This document shows positions 32,601 to 46,498 of a stretch of DNA of 64,000 nucleotides, in pieces. The DNA is from Sclerotiophoma versabilis (Eukaryota > Ascomycota > Dothideomycetes > Pleosporales > Didymellaceae). Below the pieces are notes generated by a model. The model made no database searches, was not told where the DNA came from, and saw only the letters and a list, made by a program, of their open reading frames with translations. Position 1 is the stretch's first letter. Each line of letters opens with the position of its first letter. The translations under genes were made by a program, and so were the position numbers. The DNA lies in the NCBI GenBank assembly GCA_012274445.1, contig JAAROD010000014.1, positions 1,280,260-1,344,259 of the forward strand, in the 5' to 3' direction.

Positions 32601-35600
32601 TTTTTTAAAAGTATAAGTTTTGAATAGTAGCTTAAGCTAGCATAGTAGCGTTATATTATAGAGAGTGAACAGAGAAGATGATTTGAGGAGGGGGTGTGCA
32701 ACCAGTAACCGAGCGCAACTACCTACAATACCTAGTGACCGACCCTGCACGGTACCGGTACCTCGCCCGTTAGGTTTACTTAACTCCACCACTGTCTCGG
32801 CAGAACTGTAAACATCATGATTACTAAAACAACCTTAGCTATTAATATCTGTGAGTTTTACACAAACATGGTAAGAACTCCTGTATTAGTAGCTGACACG
32901 AGATGCCTGTTAAACCTCTGAAGATTCCCTTCGAGAATTAGCATGTAAACAAAACATCCTTAGATTGGAACAATCCCAGCAGTATTTCGCACTGAGAAAA
33001 TTGAGTTCTAACATAAACCCGCACGGTATGTAAGAGACTGGCACATAACGCTTCTTCTTTGAAACGAGATACGTTTGATGACAAACTAAAATGTGCGCGG
33101 CAAAGGGGAGGGGGCGTGAGGTTCTCGAAAAGACCCAAGCGTCAGCAAATTCCGGGCCGAAGCATCAACAACGTTTACTGCCGCAACCTAAATTGAGGGG
33201 AAGGTAGGCGCTACGCACAATAAGGTTTGCATTCGCGATATGCAACCATGCACTCCACAATATGCGCAAGGTGTATAGTTGTTTCACTTAACATTATCGG
33301 TAGTGACCTTCTTGTGGCTGCTGTAGATGCGTTTGCAGTTCTTTAGTGGTAATATAATCAAAGCTGGAACTAGCAGAACATGGCTGATGATTTCTTCTGG
33401 CTCATTAGGAAGCCATGTGAGCGACTCCGCTTCTGTGGCAAACCAGCATTCACGCTTGCCTTCAGCAAACGTAGGTCCCTCGTATTTGGAACAAAGACAA
33501 ACCACTCTGTTTCTCAGGATCTGATTCCAGACGTGGCCGACAATAATAGGGGTGGCCACAGGAAAATCACTGCAGGCGATTATAATGGCGCTCAGTGCTA
33601 GGTACACCCTGCATGACTGCCAATACAATGCAGAGAAAATTTTACTGCACCTACCGCCTGAGTTCTTCTGTCCGCCCCGGAGACTTCAGGTGGTATTACA
33701 GGAAGCTCCGCCACAAACATGCAACACAAGACTGTTGATGTGGCCGCTCTAAAACCCCAGCCCACATTACATACTACCAACGAGCACAGGCAAGTTTCGC
33801 TAGGTGCCCACTCCGGGATAACCTTCCCCCCGAGTCCCCATAGGAGAGACGCAGGTACCTAACCTGGCTACTAGACTCCCCATCAGACTTCGCTTTCCTG
33901 CTGCAAGTCACTTTATTCTACTCACGTACCTGCGCCGGATAAGTGAGCACATGCCACAAAGACTCAGCCCTATATATCTTAACATTTCTGGGTAGCGACA
34001 ACCGGGCCCTTCAGCCCAGTCATACACTCCTTACTCCCCCTTACTTCTTCCCTACACTCCTATACTCCCTTAATGTACTATTATAACACCAAGACACGTG
34101 GCACCACCCACTTGATTTCTGCCTCCTATCCCCAACCTGCAGAGGAACATAGCTTAGTTGCGCACCGAGCGCAAAAAGACACAAAAACTGATATCTACGG
34201 TGTGCGTCTACACATAGAGCCATATCTTAGCACGTCCAAATGCCCCCTTGGAGGCTGGAGGAAGCTTGGTTTCCCTTCTTAAGAGGTTAAATCGATCAAT
34301 CTTCCGTCCACCTCTTTGACATGATCTGCAGGCAGCGTTGTAGCGTAGTCAGCAATAGCACTTTCCGATCTTATTGTAAGACCTGTGTGTTATGCTGAAG
34401 CCGTCATGGCATAGACTATTGTGAGGAGGTAATTATCAGATTTCAGATTCTCAAAACTTAGCTAACTTCCAGCGTTCCAGGAATCTCCAGCATAACGGTA
34501 TCAGAATATATGCTAGGTGCTCGGATAGATTTACTTGCCAAGGTGACCCATGCAACATTTTTTTGACCATTCACCAGAGACCCCACCTCGGTATTCGGCT
34601 CAATGGTTTCCCAGTCCACTAAATCTCCGGCTAGTGCAGAAGGGTCTGAATCCCATTACTAGCAATAGTGGAGAAATATATCGCGAGCAAAGTGTTTCCC
34701 TATGCTTAGTCTTGACATGTGAGCATCTTGAGACATGTGCTGGACATGCCATATCCTAGAAAAGCGTAAGCGCTTAAGTTCCCAATTATCCCTTGACTCG
34801 TGTGTTCGTACGATAATATTCAAATGTGAACTAGGAGGCTGTGCTCGGCGATTCTGGATGAGGGGTTGGATCGGTGTGAGCATTCTGGCTAGCTCGACCC
34901 CCAGGATTGGGCGGCTAAATGGGACAGGATGCATAGGTAAGCTGATGATGTCTATGTGAGAAAAGACGCGGAGAGCTAGTTCTCCCACCTCTTGTGCTGT
35001 CGTGTTGCCTTACGAAATGTGAAGCCAGTGATGGTATAAGCTTAGACGGCTATGGTTAGCATGCAAGATGTCAAACAGAAGATTACCCATGCACACGTAC
35101 AACTCACTACAGAGCCTGTAGCATAGAAACGAAATAGATAGCAAGGTTTAATGATTAGGCAAAAATGCCTAATCGATTCAGATGAAATGGTGCAATGGTT
35201 GCTAGTAACGCGGGGTCGGTGCTTGCCTACTGCCGATGGTATGTTATCCATGTCTAACTTGAAAAAGCGGCAACGCTCGGATTAGACAGCGAAAATCTGC
35301 TAAAAGCTCTTACTGCATACAAGATATAGTAGGCTCCTCACTCATTGGTGGACCTCTATTCTTCCTATGTTGGCTTACCGAATAAACCGCCATATGGCTA
35401 TTACATACAGGATACGAACCAGGTATACGATGCTCGAACCATGCCAGCATTACTGATGCATTGAATCTTTTGTTTTCTAGATTTCTGAGTAAATGAACCA
35501 GTCATTATAGTCGTCTAAGACGGCCGAATCTAATCTACATTAATTTAGAAGAGATCGGAAAGGGTTAAGGAAGTACGTGAGCTAATTCACTCACCACAGT

Positions 35601-35772
35601 CGTGCTACAGTTGGTATGGATAAGCCGCCTCTATAGAACTGTATAAAGCCCTCGCGGACGAAGCACTCAAAGGAAAGCACACGATTACACAGCTCCAGCT
35701 ATCGAACGGTCTACAGTCAGCCAATCAAGCCTTAGCACAACAATACACGAGCAACTTCAGGCCTTCTACAGA
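32601..35772. other. 3.2 kb of ordinary composition with no recognisable gene
   Basis: The sequence returns to near-balanced composition. Frames up to about 115 codons exist (for example minus strand 33284-33628, with a hydrophobic stretch followed by VWNQILRN) but I recognise no family and see no splice-supported extension. The last 130 bp contain the polygalacturonase promoter with TATAAA at 35642-35647. It may hold decayed genes or unique subtelomeric DNA. Confidence 0.5.
35642..35647 (+). promoter_or_regulatory. TATA box of the polygalacturonase gene
   Basis: TATAAA 126 bp before the ATG at 35773, in a region that turns C-rich and A-rich towards the start, as in strongly expressed secreted-enzyme genes. 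Position is plausible; transcription start not seen. Confidence 0.45.
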
Positions 35773-37029
35773 ATGTCTTCCTTCAACGTCGGTCTATTGC
35801 TCGCCATTATGGCGAATTATGCTATTGCAGCTCCTACGGCAGCTGATGTGGCCAAGCGTGCGGCTCCCTGTACTTTCAACCCCGGTTTGATTGATCTTAC
35901 TCAACTTCCTGCTTCCGTGACTGGGTGCACGACGCTTACCTTCAATTCGATTATTGTGCCTGCGGGACAAACTATGGATCTCTCCAAATTGCAAAAAGGT
36001 ACGACCGTCAACTTCTCGGGCACATCAACTTTCGGCGTCAGTCTGGGTTTCCCAGGCCCTCTCCTCACCATCGGTGGCACCAACATCATCGTCAACGGCA
36101 ATGGAGCTACCCTTGACGGCCAGGGTGCGAAATACTGGGATGGCCAGGGCAGTAACGGCCCTACCCAGAAGCCCAAGTTTCTGGCCGCGCATAATTTGCT
36201 CGGCACCTCCGCGATCAGCGAATTAACGCTTCTGAACACGCCTGTTCAGGCCGTCAGCATCAATGGATGTAACGGCCTCAAGATCACCAAGATGAACATC
36301 AACAACAAGAGCAGTAACAATCTTCCTGCGAATAAGGCAGCTCACAACACGGACGGCTTCGACATTGGCGACAGCTCGAACATTGTCATCGATGGTGCGA
36401 TAGTCGACAATCAAGATGACTGCGTTGCAATCAATTCCGGAACAGTAAGTGATAAAGCCTATTAAAAGTGCACGTTACCAACACATCTTGTAGGGGATTA
36501 CCTTTCAGAATGGACAATGCAATGGTGGTCACGGTCTTTCCGTTGGCTCTGTCGGTCACGGAGCCACTTCTAACCTCAACACCGTCAGCAATGTCAAATT
36601 CCTTAACAGTTCTGTCAACAACTCAGCAAATGGTATTCGCGTCAAGTCCTTTGTTGATGGGAAAGGAACTATCAGCGGAGTAACTTACAACGGAATCACT
36701 CTTACCGGAATTACCAAGTGTGTTCACCCTAACCCTTTCGTCGGCCCGGTACTAACTTTTTGTCTAGGTTCGGCATCCTCATTGAGCAGAACTACAATGG
36801 CGGTGACCTTCCTTCAGGTGTTGCTCCAGGTACCGGGGTTCCTATCACTGGCTTGACGATCGAAAATATCACCGGCACTGGCTCTGTAGCCAGCACCGGG
36901 ACCAACGTTGCTGTGGAGTGCGCAAACTGCAGCGGATGGACCTGGAACACGGTCGCTGTTACGGGCGGTAAGAAGTTCGCGTGCGTTGGTACCCCAAGCG
37001 TTGTCCCTGCTGGCACATGTGCAGCGTAA
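35773..37029 (+). CDS. Secreted endopolygalacturonase, glycoside hydrolase family 28
   Basis: Hydrolyses alpha-1,4-galacturonan in plant pectin outside the cell. Exons 35773-36444, 36494-36717 and 36768-37029 give 385 residues. A signal peptide (about residues 1-19, cut after YAIA) is followed by a short propeptide ending in Lys-Arg (28-29), a Kex2 site, and mature AAPCTF. All GH28 catalytic motifs are present: NTD (192-194), DD (215-216), GHG (236-238) and RVK (273-275, usually RIK). Paired cysteines match the family. It stands alone between RIP blocks, about 27 kb from the telomere, shows normal codon use and an intact frame, and has no CGGAA arrays, so it is unlikely to belong to the cluster. 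It suggests a plant-associated lifestyle. Confidence 0.95.
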
Positions 37030-37689
37030 ACACTTACACTACAACTAAAGATTGGAAGAGGATTAGTTTGCGTGTACGAGATTTCTCTTATACGTCTGCT
37101 ATCCTGAACGGAGAATTTTTAGAACAACAAAAGTGTTAGTTCTACTGCACTGTAGTAGAAAAGAACAAGACAGCCGGCAGTAACAAACACTATTAATTAG
37201 TCCCATTTTATACATAATAAGTACTTAGACTATGGATTTTCTATTCTTTAGACTTATTAAATAAAATACCTAAGCTTAAGAATAGTATAGAGGAGCATTT
37301 TAGACCCCCCTCTCTCTCCCTCTTCTAGTTAACGCGCAGAGCAGGGTAAGGTCAAGTTAGCCTAATAGTAGATAATAGCTCTTGATTAATTCTATATACA
37401 TTCTTACTCTCTTTAGACTTATTTTCTTTCTTTAACTTAATAATCCTTTAAACATAGATTAGCATATATTTAGTCTAGTTCTATATCTTTTTTAAAGTAG
37501 CTTCTTCTAACAGTATTCCTATACATAGATAGCCTAGATCTACTATTTTGCACTCTCTTCTTTATTATATAACGTAATCTACAAGCGAGCAGTCTAAACT
37601 TAAGCGAGCGGTTCAACTTTGCGAAATGCAGCTTACCTCCAACTTGCACTACAATGCTATCACAACGCAACATGCAACAATCTTATACT
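37030..37689. other. Spacer, partly AT-rich
   Basis: Polygalacturonase 3' region followed by AT-rich, RIP-like DNA to about 37560, then an abrupt return to balanced composition that belongs to the pogo fragment. No gene seen. Confidence 0.5.
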
Positions 37690-38575
37690 GAAAGTGCATT
37701 ACAGCTTGCTATCTAGGCTACAATTGAAGATTGCGACGAGAGCGAAAGATGCGTTATTGCAGCCTTCAGCGTGCCGCGAGCAACTGTCTGACAACAACGC
37801 CAAGGAGCCCTCTCTTAACACGATCGCGAGCCCAACTTAAAGAAGCTAAATAAGCTAGAAGAGAAAGCTCTAGTCTAACATATACTTAAGCTTCTTTAGT
37901 GAGGAATAGGCGCTACAAAGGATATGGTGCGAGATGTAGCCAACAATCTACTTACTGAGCGTGGTAGGAAGGCTGTTGGCAAGCACTAGGTAGACAACTT
38001 CAAGACACGTACGCCAGAGATCAAGCTTCAAAGGAGCCGTCCATACGATCGTCAGCAGGCTCTGAATGAAGATGCACGCGTTATAACGCCCTGGTTTGAG
38101 CTGGTCGCCAACACCAAGGCCAAGTACGGTATTGCTGATGACGACACGTACAACTTCAATAAGACAGGCTTCATAATGGGAGTTATACAAGACCAGATGG
38201 TCTTTACAGACTCCGAGAAACAAGGAAACCCAAAGAGGGTACAGCCTGGCAACCGTAGGTGGGTCACCGACATCCAGGGAGTCAGCGCCAAAGGCTCGGC
38301 TCTACCACCCTTTCTTATCTTCCCTGGCAAGGTCCTGATTACGTCCTGGATCCACAATCTGCCCCAAGACTAGGTCATCGAAGTCAGCCCTAACGGCTGG
38401 ACGTTAAACAAGCTTGCTCTTGCCTAGTGAAAGCACTTTAATACCTATACTAAGGCGCGTAGTGTAGGTGCACACTGGTTGCTAATTGTAGACGGCTATA
38501 AGAGCCACAACTTATATAAGTTCCACAAATACTGTAACGTCTTTTATAAGCGAGCCGTCCTTACTAAGTTATAAT
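37690..38575 (+). mobile_element. Fragment of a pogo transposase with light RIP (copy E)
   Basis: Plus-strand frame covers the N-terminal helix-turn-helix regions (KLNKLEEKALV, VGKHxVDNFKTRTPEIK) and the first half of the DDE domain (ITPWFELVANTKAKYGIADD, PGNRRWVTDIQGVSAKG, LIVDGYKSHN). Only a few stops interrupt it, and normal GC content is kept, unlike copies A-C. The expected first catalytic segment NFDETGF reads NFNKTGF, two G-to-A changes that remove the catalytic Asp. The frame stops being readable at about 38575 where AT-rich DNA begins. Confidence 0.82.
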
Positions 38576-41500
38576 TAAATTATCTACCCTACCTACTTCT
38601 ATTACTTTAAAGCTGCGCAACTTAACAACGTGATAATATAGTATATAGATATTAATATAGTAGATTAAGCAGTGTTCTAAGTATCTGCCTTGCATGTACG
38701 TAAGTTATAGCTAGTCTCTCTGCACCTCCTGCAGTGCGCTAGGGCCTAGCAGCTAAGACCTAATTACTCTCCTTCCTTACGCTTTTCCTAGGATATCTGC
38801 AAATTAACCCTACACTAGGCAAGCAGATCCTCTCTAGCTTCTTTTCTTAAGACTCTATACTTCTAAAGTTACTTCTTTTTATATTATTTCTGCTTTAATA
38901 CTACCTAGTTAGCTCTTTTAAAACTAATAATTTAATTATGCATTAGCTTAGCTAAGAGCATTATTTCTTTAGCCCCCTTTCTAAGCTAATTAATTACCTT
39001 AATAATTAAGCTAGGTAATAAGCTCTTATAGTATTATACGTAATTATATATTTATATTAATTAAGTATTAAGCTTATATATATTACTAGGTATATAAGCC
39101 TTCTAAAGAGCCTTTAATAGAGTTAGTAGAGTTAGTATATATAGCTATATATTAAGCTATAATAATAATATATCTAGCTAGAAAGAAACTAGGCCTATAC
39201 CTTAAGAAGCTAAGTAAATATTATTTAATATAAATAACTAATTAAAGGCTGCTTTAGAAACTAGTAGAAACTTAAGCTTAGTATTATAGTGTATATAGTA
39301 GTAGATTAGTCTCTTAATCTTATAGCTATATATATACTTAAATAGTAAGAAGTAACCTATTTTTAAGTAATACTTATAGTTAAAGCCTAACTTATATTTT
39401 TTCTATAGTTTAGCCTATTCTTATTTCTACTTTAGGCCTTAGTATAGTTTTTATCTTTTTATTCTCTATTTAAGCTTAGCTTAACTTCTAAGTAGAACTA
39501 CTAAATATAGTTAAGAACTCTACTTATAGTACTATTATAAAGAAGATAGAAAGGTAGAAGTATTACTACTTTCTTTCTAGCCTAGAAAACCTAGATAAAT
39601 AGGCTAGTAATTACTTAAATAGAAATTATATAGCCTTATAAAGATAAAAAAGTAGTAAATAATATAATAGATAATTTATTGTATTAAAAACTAGGTACTA
39701 GGTATAGAACTAGAAGAGGTAGAGAAGATAGTATTTATACTTTCTTCTTTACTTTCTTTATTATAAAGTAGAATCTACTAGGTTATCTAGGAGAAAATTT
39801 AAAAATTTAGAATATCTAGAAACTTTTCTTTTTCTTCTCTTTATTAGATTTCTAGCCTATTCTATAGCTAGTTAGTTTTTTTTTTTTTTTTTTTTATTTA
39901 TATATAAAAAAAAGTTTTAGGTTAACTAGAAATTTCTAGATATTTTTTTTTTTTAAAATATTTAGAAATTTCTATATAATCTAAAAAAAATAGAATATCT
40001 AGAAATTTCTATATATTCTATTTTTTCTTAGGTAATCTAGAAGTTTTTAAATTTTCTATTTCTTTTACTTACTATTTACTACTTCTAGCCTATTCTAATA
40101 GTATATTTAGAAGAATATCTAGTAGTTTTTAATATTTTATAGATATTTAAAAATATCTACTAGTTATTTTAGTATTTCTACTACTACTTATACTATAGCT
40201 ACTAGCTATTTACTAGCTACTTACTAGATATTATACTCTACTTATAGACTATTAATAATCTAAATACCTAGTATAGTTTAGATATAAACTATTAGGCTAG
40301 TAAATAGGTTTAGAGTACCTAATATTAGGTTAGAGTTAGGTTAGAGTTATATAGACTATAAGTATAGGTTAGGTTAGAGTACCTCTAGTGTAGGTATAGG
40401 TTAGGTAGAAGTAGTACTAGTATAGGTAGAGGTTAAGTAGAAGTACCTACTAGTAAAGGTATAGGTTAGGTAGAGTTAAGTAGAAATTAAGTTTAAAGTA
40501 CCTAGGCTCTATTTATCTACCTTTAATATTATCTATAGATATCTATAGAAGATACTAGTATAAAGCCTACTAGTATACTTATATATTCTCTTACTAGTTC
40601 TATTATTTAGTACTAGTACTCTTTTTTCTATTACCTAGCCTTTTTTTTATATTCTAGCTAGATTTTATATACTTCTATACTATTATTTATAAGTAACTTC
40701 TTAAACTAAGAGTATTATAAAACTTTCTTAGTAGTAATATACTTTTTAGAATTATATATATAAATATCTATTAAAGAAAATAGAAGAACTACTTATTAAA
40801 ATTAGTATAGCCTAGTATTATTTTCTATATAGTAGTAGAGAAGATTATTATATATAAGATAAGATTATATATAGGTAATTTATAAGCTTCTAATTATACT
40901 ATTTATTATAGCTATTTATAATAGTATAAAATTATTAAAATATATAGGCCTTTATTTTATCTATATAGAGTTTTTATTAGTAGGTATAACTAAAGTATAT
41001 AGTATTATAGAAGGTATTAGTAGCTTATCTCTAGTATTCTCTTTAGTCTTATTTCTACTATTAAAATTACTATTAGCTAGAAGTAGTAATAGATTATCTA
41101 CCTTATTAGTAGGTAATAGCTCTTTCTCTTAAGATTAACTCTAATATATTAAATTCTTAAGAATTATTATTTTTTAGATTATTTAAGCTAAAAGTCTATA
41201 CTTTTTATTCTTAATAATATCTCTAGTAGTATTAAATACTTACTCTATACCTACTTAAGTAATAGATACTACTATTATATTCTTTATAACTTAAGTAAGC
41301 TAGAAAAAAAAAGCTTAGTTAGTATACTACAACTTAAGTAGATTAAAGCCTTCTCTATTAATATAGAGTATACTTAGGTAAGATTTACTTTCTTTATAGG
41401 TTTACTCTTTTTTATAGCTAGACTTAAATATAGCTAAGCTTTAGCTAAATATTAAAAAGTTACTATTTAGTAATAGGTTAGATATAGAAGGCTTTTAGAA

Positions 41501-42469
41501 CTATTTAGTCTCTAAAGTAGGCCTTAGTATAGATTAGAGAACTTAACTTTAGTTTCTTAGTTCTACTTTATTATATTAATTAAGGTAATCTAGAAACCAC
41601 TATTAGTATATATACTTATCTTAAGTATTCTAAGTAGAATTCTATAAAAGAAGTAGGTATTTAGCTATAATAAGTAACTATAATAAACATCTTATATATA
41701 GTAAGCTTTTAAGTTAAATCTAAGATTATTATATAATTAAATAGAAATCTCTATTTACTTTCTATTTAAGAATAATACTTTCTTAGCTTATTCTAGGCTT
41801 TAGATATAGCTGCTCTAATAATATCTAGCTACCTAGTATTATCTATTTAGTTAATATTCTTACCTAGCTCTTTAGTTATATTATTTAGAAAGTTAAAAAG
41901 TTAATTATATATAAGCTAGATATATAAAATTTAAGTATTTAAGTTTTTACTTATTAAGATAGTAGTATTTTTTAAATTCTTAAGTATTTTAGTAATTACT
42001 TATAGGTGCTACTACTTAATTACTTCTAATTAAAGCTTCTAAAAGTTCTTATAGTCTACTTCTAACATTTTACAACTAGTTAATAGAGTATACCTATAAC
42101 TAGCTAGATTTTAGCTAGTTACGTCTTATAGCTATTTATTAATATAGAGTTAGTACTTAACTATATACTTATATATATTATATATAAAGTTCTATTATAT
42201 CTTTATATCTTTTATTACTAATATTCTTTAGTTTAGTAGTAAATTATATTAAGTTATAAGAAACTTCTTAAATTATTAAGGTAAAAGATTAATAGTATTA
42301 TATATTACCTTAACCTGTATAGTATTAGTATATAATAAATAATTATAATTAAAACTAACTTGCTATTATAATTTTATATAGGTAAAGTAGTATAGTAATT
42401 AAGTAGCTTACTAAAGCTCTTACTTATAAGCTAGAGTAGAGTTAAAAAGAATCTCTCTTTATATAGTTA
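38576..42469. other. AT-rich RIP-affected repeat DNA
   Basis: About 3.9 kb of TA-rich sequence with homopolymer T/A runs near 39880-39990 and GGTTAGAGTTAGG-like direct words near 40320-40500. No reliable reading frame or terminal repeats could be defined. Presumably old transposons mutated beyond recognition. Confidence 0.55.
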
Positions 42470-42870
42470 TATAATATACTTATTAATAAGTATAGTATAT
42501 ATAATATACTTATTAGTATATATAATATAGTATTACTTATTAATAAGTAATACTATATATCTTATTAGACTAACTCTAGTTACTTATTAATAAGTACTAT
42601 CTTTTAGTAAGTATATAGTTAGTAGAAATATAACTCTTATTATTTATATTTAACTTAGTTAATTAAGTTTATCTTTAGAATCTTAACTCTTTAACTCTTA
42701 AGCTAGATAGTCTACTCTATACTACTTATTATTACTCTCTATTATTATAGTATTTTACTAAGTAATAACTTTAACTCTTATAAACTATTCTATACTAGTA
42801 CTTATTTCTAAGAACTAATATAAATAGTGCTTATAAGCTTTACTTAAAAGTAGAACTTTAATACTTTAAA
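42470..42870 (+). repeat. Repeat shared with 20520-20950 (inverted) and partly with 46790-46930
   Basis: Contains nested ACTTATTAATAAGTA words and a later part (about 42735-42860, TATAGTATTTTACTAAGTAATAAC...) that recurs in direct orientation at 46790-46930. Consistent with LTR or UTR fragments of one retroelement family, with pogo copy C inserted between two pieces. Boundaries approximate. Confidence 0.55.
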
Positions 42871-43399
42871 TACTCTTAAAGATAAGTACTACTTTAGAAT
42901 TCTATACTACTTTTAGTAACTCTAATATATTATATAACTATATTAATAATAACCTTAATATAGATAAAAAATTTAATAGAAGTATAATAACCTTTATTTC
43001 TAGAAGTATATACCTAGTAGCTAAGCCTAATACTTTTAATAGTACTTATAAGAAACTAGAAACTAGGTTATTAAATTTAACTTTATTTTTATATTTTTAA
43101 GAAAGTATATCTTTAAGAAGAAATATATAATACTTATTTCTATATTTATAAAGAATTATATATTTATATAGATTAAACTCTTTATTTAGTATTACTATAG
43201 AGAGAGAATATCTACTGATATTAATATATAGATTAAAGACTTTAATCTATTTAAGAAATAAATATACTAAGTATTTAGAGTTTATAATAAACTAACTATT
43301 ATATATTATAATATCTAATATATTAAGTAAACTATATTAGCTACTAACTATACTACTAAGTTTTAGTAGCTAGCTATATACACTAGCTAGAATAATACT

Positions 43400-44160
43400 A
43401 TATTAATAATAATATTCTAATAAAAATTAAAACTATAAGTTAATAAGAAACTAATATAGACTACTATATCTACTAATAACTTTAACTTTCTAGTTAATAT
43501 AGTAATTAATATTAATATTAAGCTATATAAACTATAATAGAAATTATAGAAAAACTTATATATATAAATACTAGCTTATACTACTTACTTACCTCTATAT
43601 AATCTAAAGTATAATGACTTTAACTAAGAAACCTATAGAACTAACTACTATTAGCTAAATACTAGGCGCTATATATATAATAGTACTAGTAGTAGTTACT
43701 ATAGACTTAAAGCTATAGACCTGTCTAATATTAATAAGATACTAGAATAATATTAGAACTAGAAAAATAAGAGTAGTAATAGAAAGAATAAGTCTAGTAT
43801 AACTTATTATAGTTATAGTAAATAAGGCTACTATACTAAGAACTATTAATTAAAGAATAAAGTAGTTTAATAACTTAATATACTCACTTATAGAAATATA
43901 AATACTAGTAATAAATAGAAAATTCTTACTAATAATATAGAATATCTTATAAAAGACTCTAAGACTAGATTTAATAATAACTATATTAATCTATCTAATA
44001 AGAATATATAGAATATCTAAAGCTAAGCACCTATACTATACTAAGAGTTAAATAAATAGTAGAAGTACTTATAGAACCTAGTAGAATAACTATTAGAATA
44101 GATAGAATAAGTATATAAATAAGAACTAAAAGTATATAGGTATAAATAGCCTATAATATT
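43400..44160 (+). mobile_element. Decayed retroelement gag with a zinc-knuckle relic
   Basis: On the plus strand at 43802-43860 the frame reads YYSYSKxGYYTKNYxLKNKVV, which is what a CCHC zinc knuckle (C-x2-C-x4-H-x4-C) becomes when TGT/TGC and CAT/CAC lose C or G through RIP. Upstream is a charged, repeat-rich gag-like frame. This suggests a Gypsy-type LTR retrotransposon; pol was not recognised. Limits are approximate. Confidence 0.5.
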
Positions 44161-44633
44161 CTAGTAACTATATAATACTACTAGATAAAAAGTAAATAAA
44201 GGTATTATCTACACCTTTAATACTAAAGAAAGTTAGTATAATATAAATATATATAAATTTAATAAGTATATAGAAGTAGAACTAGTATATTAAGAATTCT
44301 AAAACAATAATACTATCTTTTAAAAGAACTATAATTAGATTACTAAGAGTATTAATAAGAAATTATAATAAATAGTACTTTAAACTTATATAGGATAATA
44401 ATAGGTTAATAACCTAGATAAATCCTAATAGAATTAGTAGAAATATAAGTTAAAAAAATTTAGTACTAGTAATTATACTATATAGTAAAAGCTTAAGTAA
44501 TAAGTAAAAAATAACTAAAGTAGAAATAAGCCTAACTTTAATAGAAAGCTAGTATTACTTCTAAACCTATAACTAGAGTATACTTTAGACTACTAGAATC
44601 TAAATTATAGAAAGCTATTATAGATAATATATA

Positions 44634-46498
44634 ACGTACCTTATAGGTAGGCTATATATATAGGTAAGCTATATACTTTTACTAAGACTATACTAAAATA
44701 CTACTCCCTTACTAATACCTTAATAATAGTACTAGCTAGACACGTTAAAAAAAGCTTAGATATAGCTTATAGTTTAAGCTCTTAAAAGAGATATAAAGCT
44801 CTTTCTATAATATGCTGCAGCTATTTATAAGGTCTCTAAAACTATACTATATAACTAATATACTAGATAACCTTTATATACTAATACTATAGCTAACTTA
44901 TAAAATCTAACTAATACTAAGAAGTAGGTAATTAATAAGTATATACTTAAGCTAGTTATACAAGAATTTTCCCTAAGGCTTATAGCTATAGCTAATATAG
45001 CTAATTCTTTATATACTAAGTATAATCTAGGCTATATTAGTATAAACTAGCCTAGTACGTTTATTAAGCACTAACTAAAGCTTATAGTAAAGTTTAGTTA
45101 AAAATATAACTATAAAAGAGCTCTCTGCAAGAATTCTAAGGTAATCTAGAGCTAGTTTAGCCTAGTAGCTAATATTAAAGCTAAGTATAGTATCTAGAAT
45201 AATAATACCTATAACTTTAATAAGGCTAGCTTTATAATAGGTATTATATTAATAGAAGTAGTTATTATAGCTTTAGAGTAATAAGAATAGCTAAAAATAG
45301 TTTAGCTAAGTAATAGAGAGTAGATAATAGTTATATAGAGCGTTAATACTAAAGGTTAAGCTATTCTACTCTTATTATCTTTAAGGTATACTACTACCTC
45401 TCTTTCTAGTATAAAGAGAGGGACCTACTATAGAATTAGAAAATTAGAGTTTCTAATAATAGCTAGACTACTAATAAGCTTAGTTTAGACTAGCTAAGGT
45501 ACTTTAATATATATATAAAGAAGCGTACTATTAGTACCTACTATCTACTAGTTATTAATAGCTATAAGAGCTATAACTTACTTAAATTCTAGTAATACTA
45601 TAAGAATAATAAGATTATTACTACCTATATACCTCTTTACTTATTATACCTTCTATAGCCTCTTAATATAGGTTGTTTTACCTCTTTAAAGAAGGTATAT
45701 AGGTACTAAGCTAAAAACCTTATCTATAACTAGATTAACTATATTATAAAGGTTAAGTTTCTACTATACTTTATAGTAGCCTTTAAGGCTTTATTTACCT
45801 TTAGTAATATCTAAGAAGAGTTCTAAGAGGCTAGACTAGTCTTATTTAACCTAGAATAGGTTATATTAACTCTTAATATAAAGCTGTGCACTTTATTACT
45901 ACTACTTTCTACTAATAGTAAGCTCTAGTAGTTATAAACCTCTAGTAATACTCTAGAATTTAGGTTATAATTAATACTTATAAAGATAAGAATTTAGAGG
46001 TATATAGATAGCTTACCTACTTCTATAGTTAAGGCGTTTAAGAAGGTCTTAAAAAAGGTAGTAATAATTATATATAAGCTAGTATTAGTGTAATAGAAGA
46101 TTACTAAGCTTTAAGTAGTAAATAAGGCTACTTTATACTAGAAATTATATAAGAAAAAGTAAATTAAGGTAGAAGAGACCCTTATAGTTAAAGAGAGCTA
46201 GTAGATAACTACTCTTTAGGAGTTTAGGGCATATAGTAATAGTAAGAAGTAGAAGAAGAGGGTACGTGCTAAAAGAGCTAAGTCCTTTTAATAATACTAT
46301 AGATAGTATAGAGAGACTAGGTATAACACGTAAATATATAAGAATAAAGTAAAAGAGGTCTCTAAGTAATATTAAAGGTTATTCTGCCCTATATAGTATT
46401 AGAGTAGGTTATTATAGGCTATAATAGAGTAGGTTTTAGTATAGTCTTAGTAAAAGTATACAGCTTACCTATATATACAGCTTACTTATAAAGTATAT
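44634..46498 (+). mobile_element. Pogo/Fot1-like DNA transposon, RIP-inactivated (copy C)
   Basis: 1865 bp, the same length as copy A, flanked by TA (44632-44633 and 46499-46500). Left end ACGTACCTTATAGG, right end reads inward ATATACTTTATAAG. The body aligns with copy A in the same orientation nearly base for base, with more RIP changes near the ends. The transposase frame has many stops. Confidence 0.85.

Noticed and set aside
33284..33628. 114-codon minus-strand frame with hydrophobic segments
   Set aside because: No recognised family, no splice-supported extension, and similar frames overlap on the other strand.
40320..40500. GGTTAG-containing words as interstitial telomere repeats
   Set aside because: The words are GGTTAGAGT and GGTTAGGTAGA variants, not TTAGGG arrays; they look like a degenerate repeat in RIP DNA.
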